A stretch of 33,188 bases of DNA, from positions 1-33,188 of the forward strand of contig JAEUKA010000071.1 in assembly GCA_016794465.1 (NCBI GenBank), written 5' to 3'. This DNA comes from Myxococcales bacterium (GTDB taxonomy: Bacteria; Myxococcota_A; Polyangia; Palsa-1104; JAEUJZ01). Position numbers and translations under genes: made by a program. Each line of letters opens with the position of its first letter. Within the stretch, counting starts at the first letter, position 1. The notes below the pieces were generated by a model. It saw only the letters and a program-made list of their open reading frames with translations, searched no databases and was not told where the DNA came from. This document shows, piece after piece, positions 23,300-30,729 of the stretch.

Positions 23300-24562
23300 A
23301 TGACAGCCGAGCAGAACTCTTTCGATGTGATCGTGGCCGGTGGTGGACCCGCAGGCTCGACGACGGCAAGCTTCTTGCGCATGCTCGGTCGGTCGGTCGT
23401 GGTGTTGGAAAAAGAGCGCTTTCCGCGCTTCCACCTGGGCGAGTCGCTTCTGCCATGCGGCGGTGAGGTGTGGGACGAGCTGGGGATCTCCGACGAGATG
23501 AAGCAGCGCTACATCTTGAAGCCGGGCGCGCGCTTCATTCACAACGAGTCGGGCCTGACGCAGACCTATTACTTTGAGGAAGCGATTCGTCCCGATCATC
23601 CGTTTGCGTACGAAGTGCCGCGCGCCGACTTTGACAACCTGCTGCTGCGACGCAGTGAAGCACTCGGCGCAGTGGTGCGAGAGGAGACGCTGGTCCGCGA
23701 TGTCCACTTTGATGCCGACGGAGTCTCGGTCACACTGCGCGACCAAGACGGACAGAGCGAGTCGCTGCGCGCCAAGATGTTCGTCGATGCCACCGGCCGC
23801 GATACCTTCCTGGGGACCCGGCTGGGAATCAAAGTCTCGGATGAGCTGGTGACGACCAACCTGGCGTGCTTTACCCACTACGAGCACTGCAATCGTCAGA
23901 GCGGTCGCGATGAAGGCAACATCACGATTGTGCTCTTCGACGGTGGCTGGTGGTGGTTTATCCCCTTTAAGGGAACGGTGACTTCGGTAGGCTGCACGCT
24001 GCAGAAGGAATTTACGGTGTCGCGGCGAGGACTGTCGGCAGAACAGATGTTCATGGCCGCGCTGCAAGCGACTCCGGTGATGCAGGAGCTGCTGCGTGGT
24101 GCGACGCGGGTTCGGCCCGTCGATACCACCGGCAACTGGTCGTATCGCTGCAAGCAGTTTTATGGCGAGCGCTTTCTCCTTGTCGGTGACTCAGCGGCGT
24201 TTATCGATCCCCTGTTTTCGACCGGAGTGCTGATGGCGGTGACGTGTGGAAAGTACGCGGCCCACGCCATTGACGAAGCGATTCGTGCGGGGGACTTTTC
24301 GGCGGAGCGCTTTGCCAGCTATCAGGAACAAGCCCTGCGCGGAGCGGATCTGTTCAAGGGTCTGGTACACGAGTTTTATTCGCGGAGTCTGCGGCCCCTG
24401 CTGGTGCGCTCAGCGACGCATCCCGCGACGTGTGCGGCGATTACCAGCGCGCTTGCGGGGGATGTCTACCGACCAGCAATGTGGCAAGGTCTGTTCCGCG
24501 AGGGCTTCAGCGTGCGCGCGGTCGATTCGCTGGACCTGAATCACTCGGAGACGCGGTCGTAA
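23300..24562 (+). CDS. Flavin-dependent halogenase-like oxidoreductase
   Basis: A 420-residue FAD-binding protein. Residues 14-19 are GGGPAG of the dinucleotide fold, followed by RFHLGESLLP, GWWWFIP (216-222) and GDSAAFIDPLFSTGV (about 296-310). The GWxWxIP motif and the FIDPLFSxGV stretch mark the flavin-dependent halogenase branch, and Lys74 in LKPGARF sits where halogenases keep their catalytic lysine. It could chlorinate a small molecule, but geranylgeranyl-reductase-like dehydrogenases share much of this pattern, so the reaction is open. A halogenase would need a flavin reductase, none of which is in the window. ATG 23300 has AAGGAG upstream. It is the first gene of a tight cluster (3-base gap to glk) that ends in a rubredoxin. 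Confidence 0.8.
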   Translation: MTAEQNSFDVIVAGGGPAGSTTASFLRMLGRSVVVLEKERFPRFHLGESLLPCGGEVWDELGISDEMKQRYILKPGARFIHNESGLTQTYYFEEAIRPDHPFAYEVPRADFDNLLLRRSEALGAVVREETLVRDVHFDADGVSVTLRDQDGQSESLRAKMFVDATGRDTFLGTRLGIKVSDELVTTNLACFTHYEHCNRQSGRDEGNITIVLFDGGWWWFIPFKGTVTSVGCTLQKEFTVSRRGLSAEQMFMAALQATPVMQELLRGATRVRPVDTTGNWSYRCKQFYGERFLLVGDSAAFIDPLFSTGVLMAVTCGKYAAHAIDEAIRAGDFSAERFASYQEQALRGADLFKGLVHEFYSRSLRPLLVRSATHPATCAAITSALAGDVYRPAMWQGLFREGFSVRAVDSLDLNHSETRS

Positions 24563-24565
24563 GCC

Positions 24566-25618
24566 ATGACGCTGCTAGCTGGAGACGTAGGCGGAACCAA
24601 GACGCTGCTCGCGCTGTGTGAAGACGACGGCCAGGTGCTGTGCCAGCAGCGCTTTGCCAGTCAGAAGCATCCCAACCTCGAGTCGATGGTGGCGCAGTTT
24701 CTCGACTCCATCGATGGCAGGCCCCGGCCCGATCGCTTCGCGCTGGGAGTGGCGGGTCCGGTGGCTTCCTTTGGCACAGAGCAGTACTCCGAGATCACCA
24801 ACCTCTCCTATCGCATCAGCAGTACCTCTCTGTCCGCGCGGTTTGGATTTTCGCAGGTACGGCTGGTCAATGACTTTTTTGCCGTCGCTGTTGCGGTTGC
24901 TGCGGTGGCACGAGGAGCGGCTCTGCCTGGGCTTACGATCACGGCGCTCAATCCAGCTGCGGGCGCAGTGATTGGGGCTCCGATTGCGGTGCTGGGCGCG
25001 GGAACAGGACTTGGGGAAGCGCTGATTGCCTTTCACGAAGACCAGCCGATCATCCTGCCCACCGAGGGTGGACACACTGACTTTGCGCCGCACGATGAGA
25101 TCGATCTGGCACTGTGGCGGAGGCTCGCGCAGCGCTTTCCCAATCACATCAGCCAAGAGCGCCTGATCTGCGGCTCCGGAATCGTGACGCTGTACGAGTT
25201 CTTTTGCGACAAGTATCCCGCGCAGGTCAGTCCGCAGGTCACCGACGAGCTGATGCGTGCCGGTGATCGCGCAGCGGTGATCTCGCGGCATGCGCTCATG
25301 CGAACGGACCAGCTGTGCGAGCTGGCGATGGCGCGCTTTGTAATTCTGTACGGAGCCGAGGCGGGGAACCTCGCGCTCAAGTCGCTGGCGCGCGGCGGAG
25401 TCTATCTGGCCGGCGGCATTGCGGCCAAAAACCTGGCGCTGTTTCAGGACGGAATCTTTATGGATTCCTTTGTGAACAAGGGTCGCTTTGCGGGACTCCT
25501 GCGGTCGATTCCGGTCTACGTCATTGCATGCGAAGAGATCGGCCTGTTTGGGGCGGCACAGCTAGGCGTGCAGCTACTCCGTGACTCGCAGCGGCAAGCC
25601 CAGAAGGACGGGCCATGA
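24566..25618 (+). CDS. glk: Glucokinase
   Basis: A 350-residue bacterial glucokinase that phosphorylates glucose at the entry to glycolysis. Residues near 5-17 form the phosphate-binding GDVGGTKTLLAL; VLGAGTGLGEALI is the adenosine/phosphate region; EGGHTDFAPHDEID contains the sugar-binding Glu/His/Asp; RLICGSGIVTLYE follows. This pattern is that of the E. coli Glk family rather than ROK kinases, since the zinc-binding CxCGxxGC motif of ROK proteins is absent. It starts 3 bases after the halogenase-like gene and its stop overlaps the next start (ATGA), so it is translated as part of the cluster. There is no obvious metabolic link to its neighbours. Confidence 0.93.
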   Translation: MTLLAGDVGGTKTLLALCEDDGQVLCQQRFASQKHPNLESMVAQFLDSIDGRPRPDRFALGVAGPVASFGTEQYSEITNLSYRISSTSLSARFGFSQVRLVNDFFAVAVAVAAVARGAALPGLTITALNPAAGAVIGAPIAVLGAGTGLGEALIAFHEDQPIILPTEGGHTDFAPHDEIDLALWRRLAQRFPNHISQERLICGSGIVTLYEFFCDKYPAQVSPQVTDELMRAGDRAAVISRHALMRTDQLCELAMARFVILYGAEAGNLALKSLARGGVYLAGGIAAKNLALFQDGIFMDSFVNKGRFAGLLRSIPVYVIACEEIGLFGAAQLGVQLLRDSQRQAQKDGP

Positions 25619-26058
25619 TGGGAAAGTGGGCGCGACTCCGGAGTGTCTCCGATGTGCTGTTGCCGATGCTGCTGTTGCCGATGATGTTGGTGTTCAGTGC
25701 GGCGTGTCAGCGGACGCGCAGTCTGCCCTCGATTGAAGCCGCGCCGGTCGTATCGGCAGAGTCGCTGGCGACGGGAGCCAAGCTGTTTGCAGAGCACTGC
25801 GCGCGCTGTCACGGAGTCTCAGGCTGGGGTGATGGTCCGGAAGCTCAGGGCACGAGCAAGGTGCGGGTGCAAGACCTCGGTGATCCGGTGTGGCAGTCCA
25901 ATGTCTCGAACGATCGCTTGCGCGCCGCCATCTTGCGCGGGGGTCCGGGAGTCCGCAAGAGCGCCCACATGCCGGCGTTTCCACAGCTCGGTCGAAGTCG
26001 CCAGGAGCTGGACGGACTGGTGGCCCATGTGCGCGCGATGGCACGAACCTCTCCGTAG
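25615..26058 (+). CDS. Cytochrome c lipoprotein
   Basis: A 147-residue monohaem c-type cytochrome anchored as a lipoprotein. The hydrophobic leader (VLLPMLLLPMMLVFSAAC) ends at lipobox Cys31. The haem motif CARCH is at 62-66 with GAKLFAEH just before, and Met119 in KSAHMPAF is the likely sixth ligand. It would shuttle electrons at the outer face of the cytoplasmic or outer membrane. ATG 25615 overlaps the glk stop by 4 bases, and a second ATG (25618) follows directly, either being usable. It lies 31 bp before the rubredoxin gene, so two one-electron carriers sit side by side. Confidence 0.9.
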   Translation: MMGKWARLRSVSDVLLPMLLLPMMLVFSAACQRTRSLPSIEAAPVVSAESLATGAKLFAEHCARCHGVSGWGDGPEAQGTSKVRVQDLGDPVWQSNVSNDRLRAAILRGGPGVRKSAHMPAFPQLGRSRQELDGLVAHVRAMARTSP

Positions 26059-26089
26059 ACCGCGCACATCGTGATATGAAGGGCACACC

Positions 26090-26380
26090 GTGACGACCTG
26101 GAAGTGCCGCAAGTGTAGTTACATCTACGATCCTGCCGTCGGTGATCCTGATGGAGGGATTCCGCCCGGGACTCCCTTTGCGAAGATTCCCGACTCTTGG
26201 CGATGCCCGGTCTGTGGCGCAAAAAAGAGTGACTTCTACGAGCTGCCTGCCCCCGCTCCGCAAGCGAGTACTCAGCCTGCGCCCACGCCGGGCCGCGCTG
26301 CGGACTCGACCCGCGTGGAAGCTCCGGTCGCAAGACTCGGCTGGACGGTGGGCTCCTTAAAAGGGAGTCCGGTGCGCTAG
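26090..26380 (+). CDS. Rubredoxin with C-terminal extension
   Basis: A 96-residue protein. Residues 1-53 are a standard rubredoxin that binds one iron through Cys6, Cys9, Cys39 and Cys42 (WKCRKCSYIYDP and WRCPVCGAKKSDF) and carries single electrons in the cytosol. The last 42 residues are a Pro/Ala-rich, flexible extension ending in a basic segment; many rubredoxins stop at 53. It starts at GTG 26090 with AAGG about 7 bases upstream. The clustering with a flavoprotein and a cytochrome c suggests a redox chain, although rubredoxin (cytosol) and cytochrome (outside) are on different sides of the membrane. Confidence 0.92.
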   Translation: MTTWKCRKCSYIYDPAVGDPDGGIPPGTPFAKIPDSWRCPVCGAKKSDFYELPAPAPQASTQPAPTPGRAADSTRVEAPVARLGWTVGSLKGSPVR

Positions 26381-26487
26381 GCACTTGTCGCAGAAGTCCC
26401 GCTACGTCTTCGTGCGGAGGGCGTTTGGCGACGAGGCGCATTTTTTGTTTCCGGAAGTCCGGTCGCGTAAGTATCCTCCGCGCCCTT

Positions 26488-27603
26488 ATGCTGCAAGCTG
26501 GAATCGTTGGTCTTCCCAACGTCGGTAAATCAACCCTGTTCAACGCTGTCACTCGCACCCGCAAAGCAGAGGCAGCCAACTACCCGTTCTGTACCATCGA
26601 GCCGAATCAAGGCGTGGTGGTCGTTCCCGATGATCGACTCTCGGTGCTGTCGCAGCTGAGTCACTCGCAGAAGCTGGTGCCGGCCACGATCGAGTTTGTC
26701 GACATCGCGGGACTCGTCAAAGGAGCCAGCCAAGGGGAGGGACTGGGCAACAAGTTCCTAAGTCACATCCGCGAGGTCGATGCGATTGTCCATGTGGTGC
26801 GCTGCTTTGAAAACGGCGACATCACCCACGTCGACGGCACCATCGATCCAATTCGCGACATTGAGGTCATCAACACCGAGCTTATTTTGGCCGATCTGGA
26901 AGCGGTCACGCGCCGCAAAGAGCGCAGCGAAAAGCGAGCCAAGCAGAATGACAAAGTAGCGAAGGCCGAGCTTTCGCTGTGTGAGAAGCTGCTGCCGCAT
27001 CTCGATGCGGGAAAGCCGGCGATTACGCTCGATCTCAGCGACGAGGAAAAGAAGACTTTAAAAGGATTCTTTTTGCTCAGCTCCAAGCCCTGCATCTATG
27101 CCTGCAATGTGGCCGAAGCAGAGCTAGCGGCAGTGTCCAAAAATCCCGACAGTCATCCACAGGTCGCCAAGGTTCGGGAGTATGTTCGCCACGCGCACTC
27201 TGCCAGTGCCTGTGTCGTCAGCGCCGCGATTGAGAGCGAGCTGAGTGAGCTGCCGCAGGAGGATGCCAAGGCCTATCTTGCGGATCTTGGCGTCGACGAC
27301 AGCGGCGTCAATCTGCTCATCCGCAGCGTCTATTCCTTGCTGGGACTTCAGACCTATCTGACCACTGGCGAAAAAGAGACGCGCGCCTGGACCATCACCA
27401 AAGGAATGAAGGCTCCGCAAGCGGCTGGGGTCATTCACGGCGACTTCGAGCGCGGCTTTATCGCGGCGCAGATCGTTCACTACGATGACTTGGTGGCGCT
27501 GGGATCTGAAGCGAGAGCGCGCGAAGCCGGCAAGCTGCGCATCGAAGGCAAGGAATACGTGATGCGCGATGGCGATGTCGTCGAGTGGCGCTTCAACGTG
27601 TAA
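26488..27603 (+). CDS. ychF: Redox-responsive ATPase/GTPase YchF (OLA1 family)
   Basis: A 371-residue Obg-related P-loop protein, of which OLA1/YchF members prefer ATP. GLPNVGKST (8-16) is the P-loop, NYPFCTIEPN the switch I region, DIAGLVKGASQGEGLGN switch II, and SKPCIYACNVAE replaces the usual NKxD guanine motif, as typical for YchF. A coiled-coil insertion (VTRRKERSEKRAKQNDKV) and a C-terminal TGS domain (FTTGEKE-like LTTGEKETRAW, then VIHGDFERGFIAAQ and YVMRDGDVVEWRFNV) complete it. It binds ribosomes and modulates stress responses. ATG 26488 is chosen, giving the usual family length; a 21-residue longer frame is not needed. A CCGGA/TCCGG inverted repeat (26451-26462) lies in its upstream region. 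Confidence 0.96.
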   Translation: MLQAGIVGLPNVGKSTLFNAVTRTRKAEAANYPFCTIEPNQGVVVVPDDRLSVLSQLSHSQKLVPATIEFVDIAGLVKGASQGEGLGNKFLSHIREVDAIVHVVRCFENGDITHVDGTIDPIRDIEVINTELILADLEAVTRRKERSEKRAKQNDKVAKAELSLCEKLLPHLDAGKPAITLDLSDEEKKTLKGFFLLSSKPCIYACNVAEAELAAVSKNPDSHPQVAKVREYVRHAHSASACVVSAAIESELSELPQEDAKAYLADLGVDDSGVNLLIRSVYSLLGLQTYLTTGEKETRAWTITKGMKAPQAAGVIHGDFERGFIAAQIVHYDDLVALGSEARAREAGKLRIEGKEYVMRDGDVVEWRFNV

Positions 27604-27606
27604 TTT

Positions 27607-27632
27607 GTTTCAGTCCTGAAACAGGATGAAAC
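27607..27632. promoter_or_regulatory. Upstream palindrome, candidate enhancer site
   Basis: GTTTCA (27607-27612) and TGAAAC (27617-27622) form a perfect inverted repeat with a 4-base centre; a third TGAAAC follows at 27627-27632, 10 bp after the second and so on the same helical face. The group is centred about 130 bp before the transcription start predicted from the sigma-54 promoter at 27720, the usual distance for an enhancer-binding activator. Because it directly follows the ychF stop, a role as transcript end is possible, but no T-run follows. Confidence 0.5.
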
Positions 27633-27719
27633 ATTGTGGTGCTGCGCTCCGGCTGGCCGATTCCTGAGCCGGTCAGCTGGTCGAGGAGCGGGGCGACGGA
27701 GCGGGGCCGTGACTGCGGA

Positions 27720-27735
27720 TGGCACAAGCGTTGCA
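27720..27735 (+). promoter_or_regulatory. Sigma-54 (-24/-12) promoter
   Basis: TGGCAC (27720-27725) and TTGCA (27731-27735) with a 5-base gap match the core of the sigma-54 consensus, TGGCAC-N5-TTGC[A/T], at every fixed core position. The start of transcription would be near 27746, leaving a leader of about 48 bases before ATG 27794. Such promoters need an AAA+ activator bound upstream; the palindrome group at 27607-27632 is a candidate site. Confidence 0.7.
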
Positions 27736-27793
27736 ATAGCAGTCAGCCAGCGACAGAATCGCTCGCGCTCGTCGACTCTTCGGGAGGACTCCC

Positions 27794-28687
27794 ATGCGTA
27801 CGCACACGTTCTATGATCCGCAGACCTACACGCTGACCTACGTTGTCTATGATCCCGATAGCCGCGACGCGGTCGTCATCGATCCGGTGCTGGACTACGA
27901 TCCGCAGGGTTCCCAGACCTCGCTCGAATCGATCGAAAAAGTGAGTGCGTTTCTCACCGAACAGAGACTCACCCTGCGCCACATCTTGGAGACGCACGCG
28001 CACGCCGATCACCTGACTGGAGCGCAGCTGCTGAAGCGGCGATTTGGCGCAGCGGTGGTGATTGGGAATCGGATCACGGAAGTGCAAGCGACCTTCAAGC
28101 GCATCTTTGATCTGCCCGACTCCTTTGCGACCGATGGCAGTCAGTTTGATCGGCTGCTCTCCGACGGGCAAGGCCTGCAATCGGGAACCCTTCAGGTGGG
28201 CGCGATCGGCACCCCTGGTCACACCCCTGCTTGCATGACGTACCAGATCGGTGATGTCCTGTTTACCGGTGATGCGCTGTTTATCGAAGACTACGGAACC
28301 GGCCGCTGCGACTTTCCGCAAGGCAGTGCCAACGATCTGTATCACTCGGTTCATGACAAGCTCTACGCGCAGCCGGATACAACCCGAGTCTTCGTCGGTC
28401 ACGACTATCAACCGGGGGGTCGGGCGCTGCGCTTTGAAACGACGATCGGAGCCAGCAAAGCGCACAACATTCAGCTGCGGCAAGACACCACGCTGGAGCA
28501 GTTTGTGCAATTCCGACAGACGCGCGACAAGACCCTGGCCGCGCCTCGGCTGCTGTTTCCGAGCGTGCAAGTGAACGTCGATGCCGGTCGCTTGCCGCGT
28601 ACGCAGAAGAACGGAGTTCGTTATCTGCAGGTGCCGCTCAACCTCTTCCATCCGACGGAAGAAGACGGCTCACCACGTCAAAGCTAA
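27794..28687 (+). CDS. Persulfide dioxygenase-like metallo-beta-lactamase-fold enzyme
   Basis: A 297-residue member of the metallo-beta-lactamase fold. The metal motif THAHADH gives His68, His70, Asp72 and His73; GTPGHTPACMTY gives His143; GDALFIEDYGTGRCDF gives Asp160; VGHDYQPGGR gives His203. The GTGRCDF/GTGRTDF stretch and the RxLxFETTIGxxKxHN segment mark the bacterial persulfide dioxygenase (ETHE1-like, Blh) branch, which uses one iron to oxidise glutathione persulfide to sulfite. That substrate is inferred from the family. GGGAGG (27782-27787) serves as ribosome-binding site. The rhodanese gene downstream and the sigma-54 promoter upstream fit an inducible sulfide or persulfide detoxification unit. 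No sulfide:quinone reductase is in the window. Confidence 0.88.
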   Translation: MRTHTFYDPQTYTLTYVVYDPDSRDAVVIDPVLDYDPQGSQTSLESIEKVSAFLTEQRLTLRHILETHAHADHLTGAQLLKRRFGAAVVIGNRITEVQATFKRIFDLPDSFATDGSQFDRLLSDGQGLQSGTLQVGAIGTPGHTPACMTYQIGDVLFTGDALFIEDYGTGRCDFPQGSANDLYHSVHDKLYAQPDTTRVFVGHDYQPGGRALRFETTIGASKAHNIQLRQDTTLEQFVQFRQTRDKTLAAPRLLFPSVQVNVDAGRLPRTQKNGVRYLQVPLNLFHPTEEDGSPRQS

Positions 28688-28688
28688 T

Positions 28689-28724
28689 CGAGTAGGAATC
28701 CGAGTAGGAATCCGAGTAGGAATC
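28689..28724 (+). repeat. Three perfect 12-bp repeats before the rhodanese gene
   Basis: CGAGTAGGAATC is repeated three times without change (28689-28700, 28701-28712, 28713-28724) in the 54-bp gap between the two sulfur genes. It is followed by GGGAGG, the ribosome-binding site of the rhodanese. Perfect copies indicate recent slippage. They may tune spacing or translation, or have no role. Confidence 0.85.
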
Positions 28725-28741
28725 AAAACGGGAGGACGCAG

Positions 28742-29098
28742 ATGACAGACTCTCTTGCCAAACGATCGGTGCCGCAGCCGGGTGGTTATCGCGACATCAC
28801 GCCAGCGGATCTGGCCCAGGCGGGTTATTCAGGACGACTCATTGATGTGCGTGAGCCGTCAGAGTTTACCGGCGAGCTGGGACATCTTCCCAGTGCTGAG
28901 CTGGTTCCACTTGCGACGCTGGCTCAGGCGGCGGCGAGCTGGAGTCGCGAAGCGGAGCTGATCTTGATCTGTCGCTCTGGGAATCGCTCTGCCCGGGCCG
29001 CGCAGCTCCTGTTCAGCATGGGATTCCGCAAGCTCTACAACCTCAGCGGAGGCATGCTGGCCCACAACGCCGCTGGACTCCCGGTGACCCGCTCCTAA
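28742..29098 (+). CDS. Single-domain rhodanese (sulfurtransferase)
   Basis: A 118-residue rhodanese that carries sulfane sulfur on Cys77 of the active loop CRSGNRS. Other features are DVREPSEFTGEL (the CH2A-like entry) and a terminal NLSGGMLAHNAAGLPV, the usual end of a GlpE/PspE-type domain. It would pass persulfide sulfur between glutathione and other thiols and so supply or consume the substrate of the dioxygenase encoded just upstream. There is no signal peptide, so it is cytosolic. ATG 28742 follows GGGAGG at 6 bases. It is probably co-transcribed from the sigma-54 promoter. Confidence 0.92.
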   Translation: MTDSLAKRSVPQPGGYRDITPADLAQAGYSGRLIDVREPSEFTGELGHLPSAELVPLATLAQAAASWSREAELILICRSGNRSARAAQLLFSMGFRKLYNLSGGMLAHNAAGLPVTRS

Positions 29099-29137
29099 AC
29101 CGGGCCTCACTGTGGAAACCAACAGTTTGAGTAAAGA

Positions 29138-29217
29138 GCCTGGGGCCGACCGGAGAGCTTTTTTTCGGTCCGCCTGCGGAACGGAAAAAAGTCTCGAAGG
29201 GAAGGGGGGCCCCAGGC
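29138..29217. terminator. Large nested hairpin between convergent genes
   Basis: GCCTGGGGCC (29138-29147) pairs with GGCCCCAGGC (29208-29217). Inside, a second imperfect stem pairs CTTTTTTTCGGTCC with GGAACGGAAAAAAG. T-runs are present on both strands within the loop (plus strand about 29159-29165; minus strand over the A-run at about 29185-29190). It lies 39 bp after the rhodanese stop and directly before the end of the leftward lipoprotein gene, so a two-way terminator is likely. Confidence 0.6.
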
Positions 29218-29219
29218 GA

Positions 29220-30089
29220 CTACTTGAGCAGCTCTGGGAGTTCTTTGCGGAGCTGCTCGAACATCTCTTTGTCGTGGCTGCGCAGGCTGCGCTTGCTGGT
29301 CACGCTGTCGAACAGAATCTGGTGGCTGCGCGAAAACGCCAGCACCGCTTTTCTGTACGAGAGCAGGGCTTCATAGCTGTGCCGCAGACCGTGCTCAAAG
29401 TGAAGCAGTGCAGCCAGCTCTGCTTGTCGTTGTTGCTTGGCAATCGGGTCTGCGATCTTGATGCTCTTTTCCAGCTCTTGCAGGTTTCTGCGACGGAACG
29501 GCAGGCTGGACTGAATCATCTGCCGCGCCGGTTCTCCCAGCAGAGAGACGCGAGATAGCAGTCCTTCACACAGCGCTTGTACGTGCGGATTGGACTCCTT
29601 TACGATCTTTTCCAGCTGATGCCGCCGCCACTCTTCGCTCAGCGTCGCAAGCAGACTGGCGGCTCCTTGCTGCATCGCCACCGACGAGGGATCGAGCGGC
29701 ATCGCTCCGTTTGCCATGATCCGCTGAATGTTCCACACCAGCGTTCGCACCGGATCTGCTCCGCGCACATCGTTGTAATCGGCCAGGTTCTTGAGCGCGG
29801 TGGAGTACTCGCTCAGTGCTTGGGAATAGCGGCTGATCTCGTCGATGGCAGCGCTGACTTGCTCGCGCGGACAGGTTGGCTGGGCACCTGCGAAGATGTT
29901 TTCGGCATCGCAGTACAGCGTCAGATCCTTGGTCGCTCCGGCTCGTGCGCCGATCCAAGTTCCGATTGCTCCCGTCGCTGAGACGCTGGTCAAAGACAAG
30001 CAACCAGTCTGAAATGCCACTGCCAATAGGAATACCAGCAGCCGGTAGGAGCTGCGGTGTGATGACGATGTGCGACAGGAGTTGCCCAT
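29220..30089 (-). CDS. Helical lipoprotein of unknown function
   Basis: A 289-residue protein. The leader RLLVFLLAVAFQTGC ends at a lipobox cysteine near residue 30, so it is anchored in a membrane. The mature part is mostly helical (EQVSAAIDEISRYSQALSEYSTALKNLADY, and a long stretch from about 150 to the end rich in Leu, Glu and Lys), with two cysteines in an LYCDAENIFAGAQPTC region that may form a disulfide. It probably forms helical bundles, with no enzyme motif. ATG 30089 is used so that the leader has a usual length; ATG 30095 is equally possible. It starts 31 bp from the divergent moaC gene and ends at the large hairpin. No family was recognised. Confidence 0.65.
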   Translation of the reverse strand: MGNSCRTSSSHRSSYRLLVFLLAVAFQTGCLSLTSVSATGAIGTWIGARAGATKDLTLYCDAENIFAGAQPTCPREQVSAAIDEISRYSQALSEYSTALKNLADYNDVRGADPVRTLVWNIQRIMANGAMPLDPSSVAMQQGAASLLATLSEEWRRHQLEKIVKESNPHVQALCEGLLSRVSLLGEPARQMIQSSLPFRRRNLQELEKSIKIADPIAKQQRQAELAALLHFEHGLRHSYEALLSYRKAVLAFSRSHQILFDSVTSKRSLRSHDKEMFEQLRKELPELLK

Positions 30090-30120
30090 CTGCATTGCTT
30101 GGATGCTAGCATGCGCGGCC

Positions 30121-30717
30121 ATGTCTTCTGCGTCCAAAGATCCGACTTCTTCGGCAGCCTCTGTTTCTGCTCTGTCCGACGGTGATGATCCGGCTCCGCT
30201 GCCCGCGCTCAGTCACCTTGATGCGCAGGGCCGTGCCCACATGGTCGCAGTGTCCGATAAGCCGGAGACACGGCGCGAGGCCCGGGCGTCTGGGCGGGTG
30301 ATCATGCAGCAGACTACGCTGGCGCAGATTGTGTCCGGTGCCCTGCCGAAAGGGGATGTGCTGCAGGTGGCGCGGATTGCCGGAATCTCGGCGGTGAAGC
30401 GGACTGCGGACCTGATTCCTCTGTGTCATCCGCTGCGCATTACCGGAGTCAAGCTAGACTTTGTGCCGCAGCCAGAGAAGCCGGACTTGCAGACATCGGA
30501 CTTGCAGCCTGGCGAGCGTGCGATCCTGATCTCTGCCATCGTCACCGCAATGGATCGCACCGGAGTCGAGATGGAAGCGCTGACTGCCGTCGCTGTCGCC
30601 GGTCTTACGATCTATGACATGTGCAAAGCGATCGATCGCGGCATGCGCATCACCGACATATCTCTCGATGAAAAGAGCGGCGGTCGCAGCGGCCACTATG
30701 TGAGCCCGCGCCTGTGA
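30121..30717 (+). CDS. moaC: Cyclic pyranopterin monophosphate synthase
   Basis: A 198-residue MoaC, which makes cyclic pyranopterin monophosphate in the first pathway of molybdenum cofactor synthesis, together with MoaA (absent here). The first 28 residues are a Ser/Ala/Pro-rich, dispensable lead; the enzyme starts at LSHLDAQGRAHMV. ADLIPLCHPLRI is the substrate-binding loop, and MDRTGVEMEAL (Asp145, Glu150) with YDMCKA (Lys169) holds the catalytic residues corresponding to E. coli Asp128 and Lys131. ISLDEKSGGRSG closes the protein. ATG 30121 is chosen over the upstream frame because it gives a reasonable length, although no strong ribosome-binding site is seen. The next gene starts 12 bp after its stop. 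Confidence 0.95.
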   Translation: MSSASKDPTSSAASVSALSDGDDPAPLPALSHLDAQGRAHMVAVSDKPETRREARASGRVIMQQTTLAQIVSGALPKGDVLQVARIAGISAVKRTADLIPLCHPLRITGVKLDFVPQPEKPDLQTSDLQPGERAILISAIVTAMDRTGVEMEALTAVAVAGLTIYDMCKAIDRGMRITDISLDEKSGGRSGHYVSPRL

Positions 30718-30729
30718 TAGCGTTTGGGA

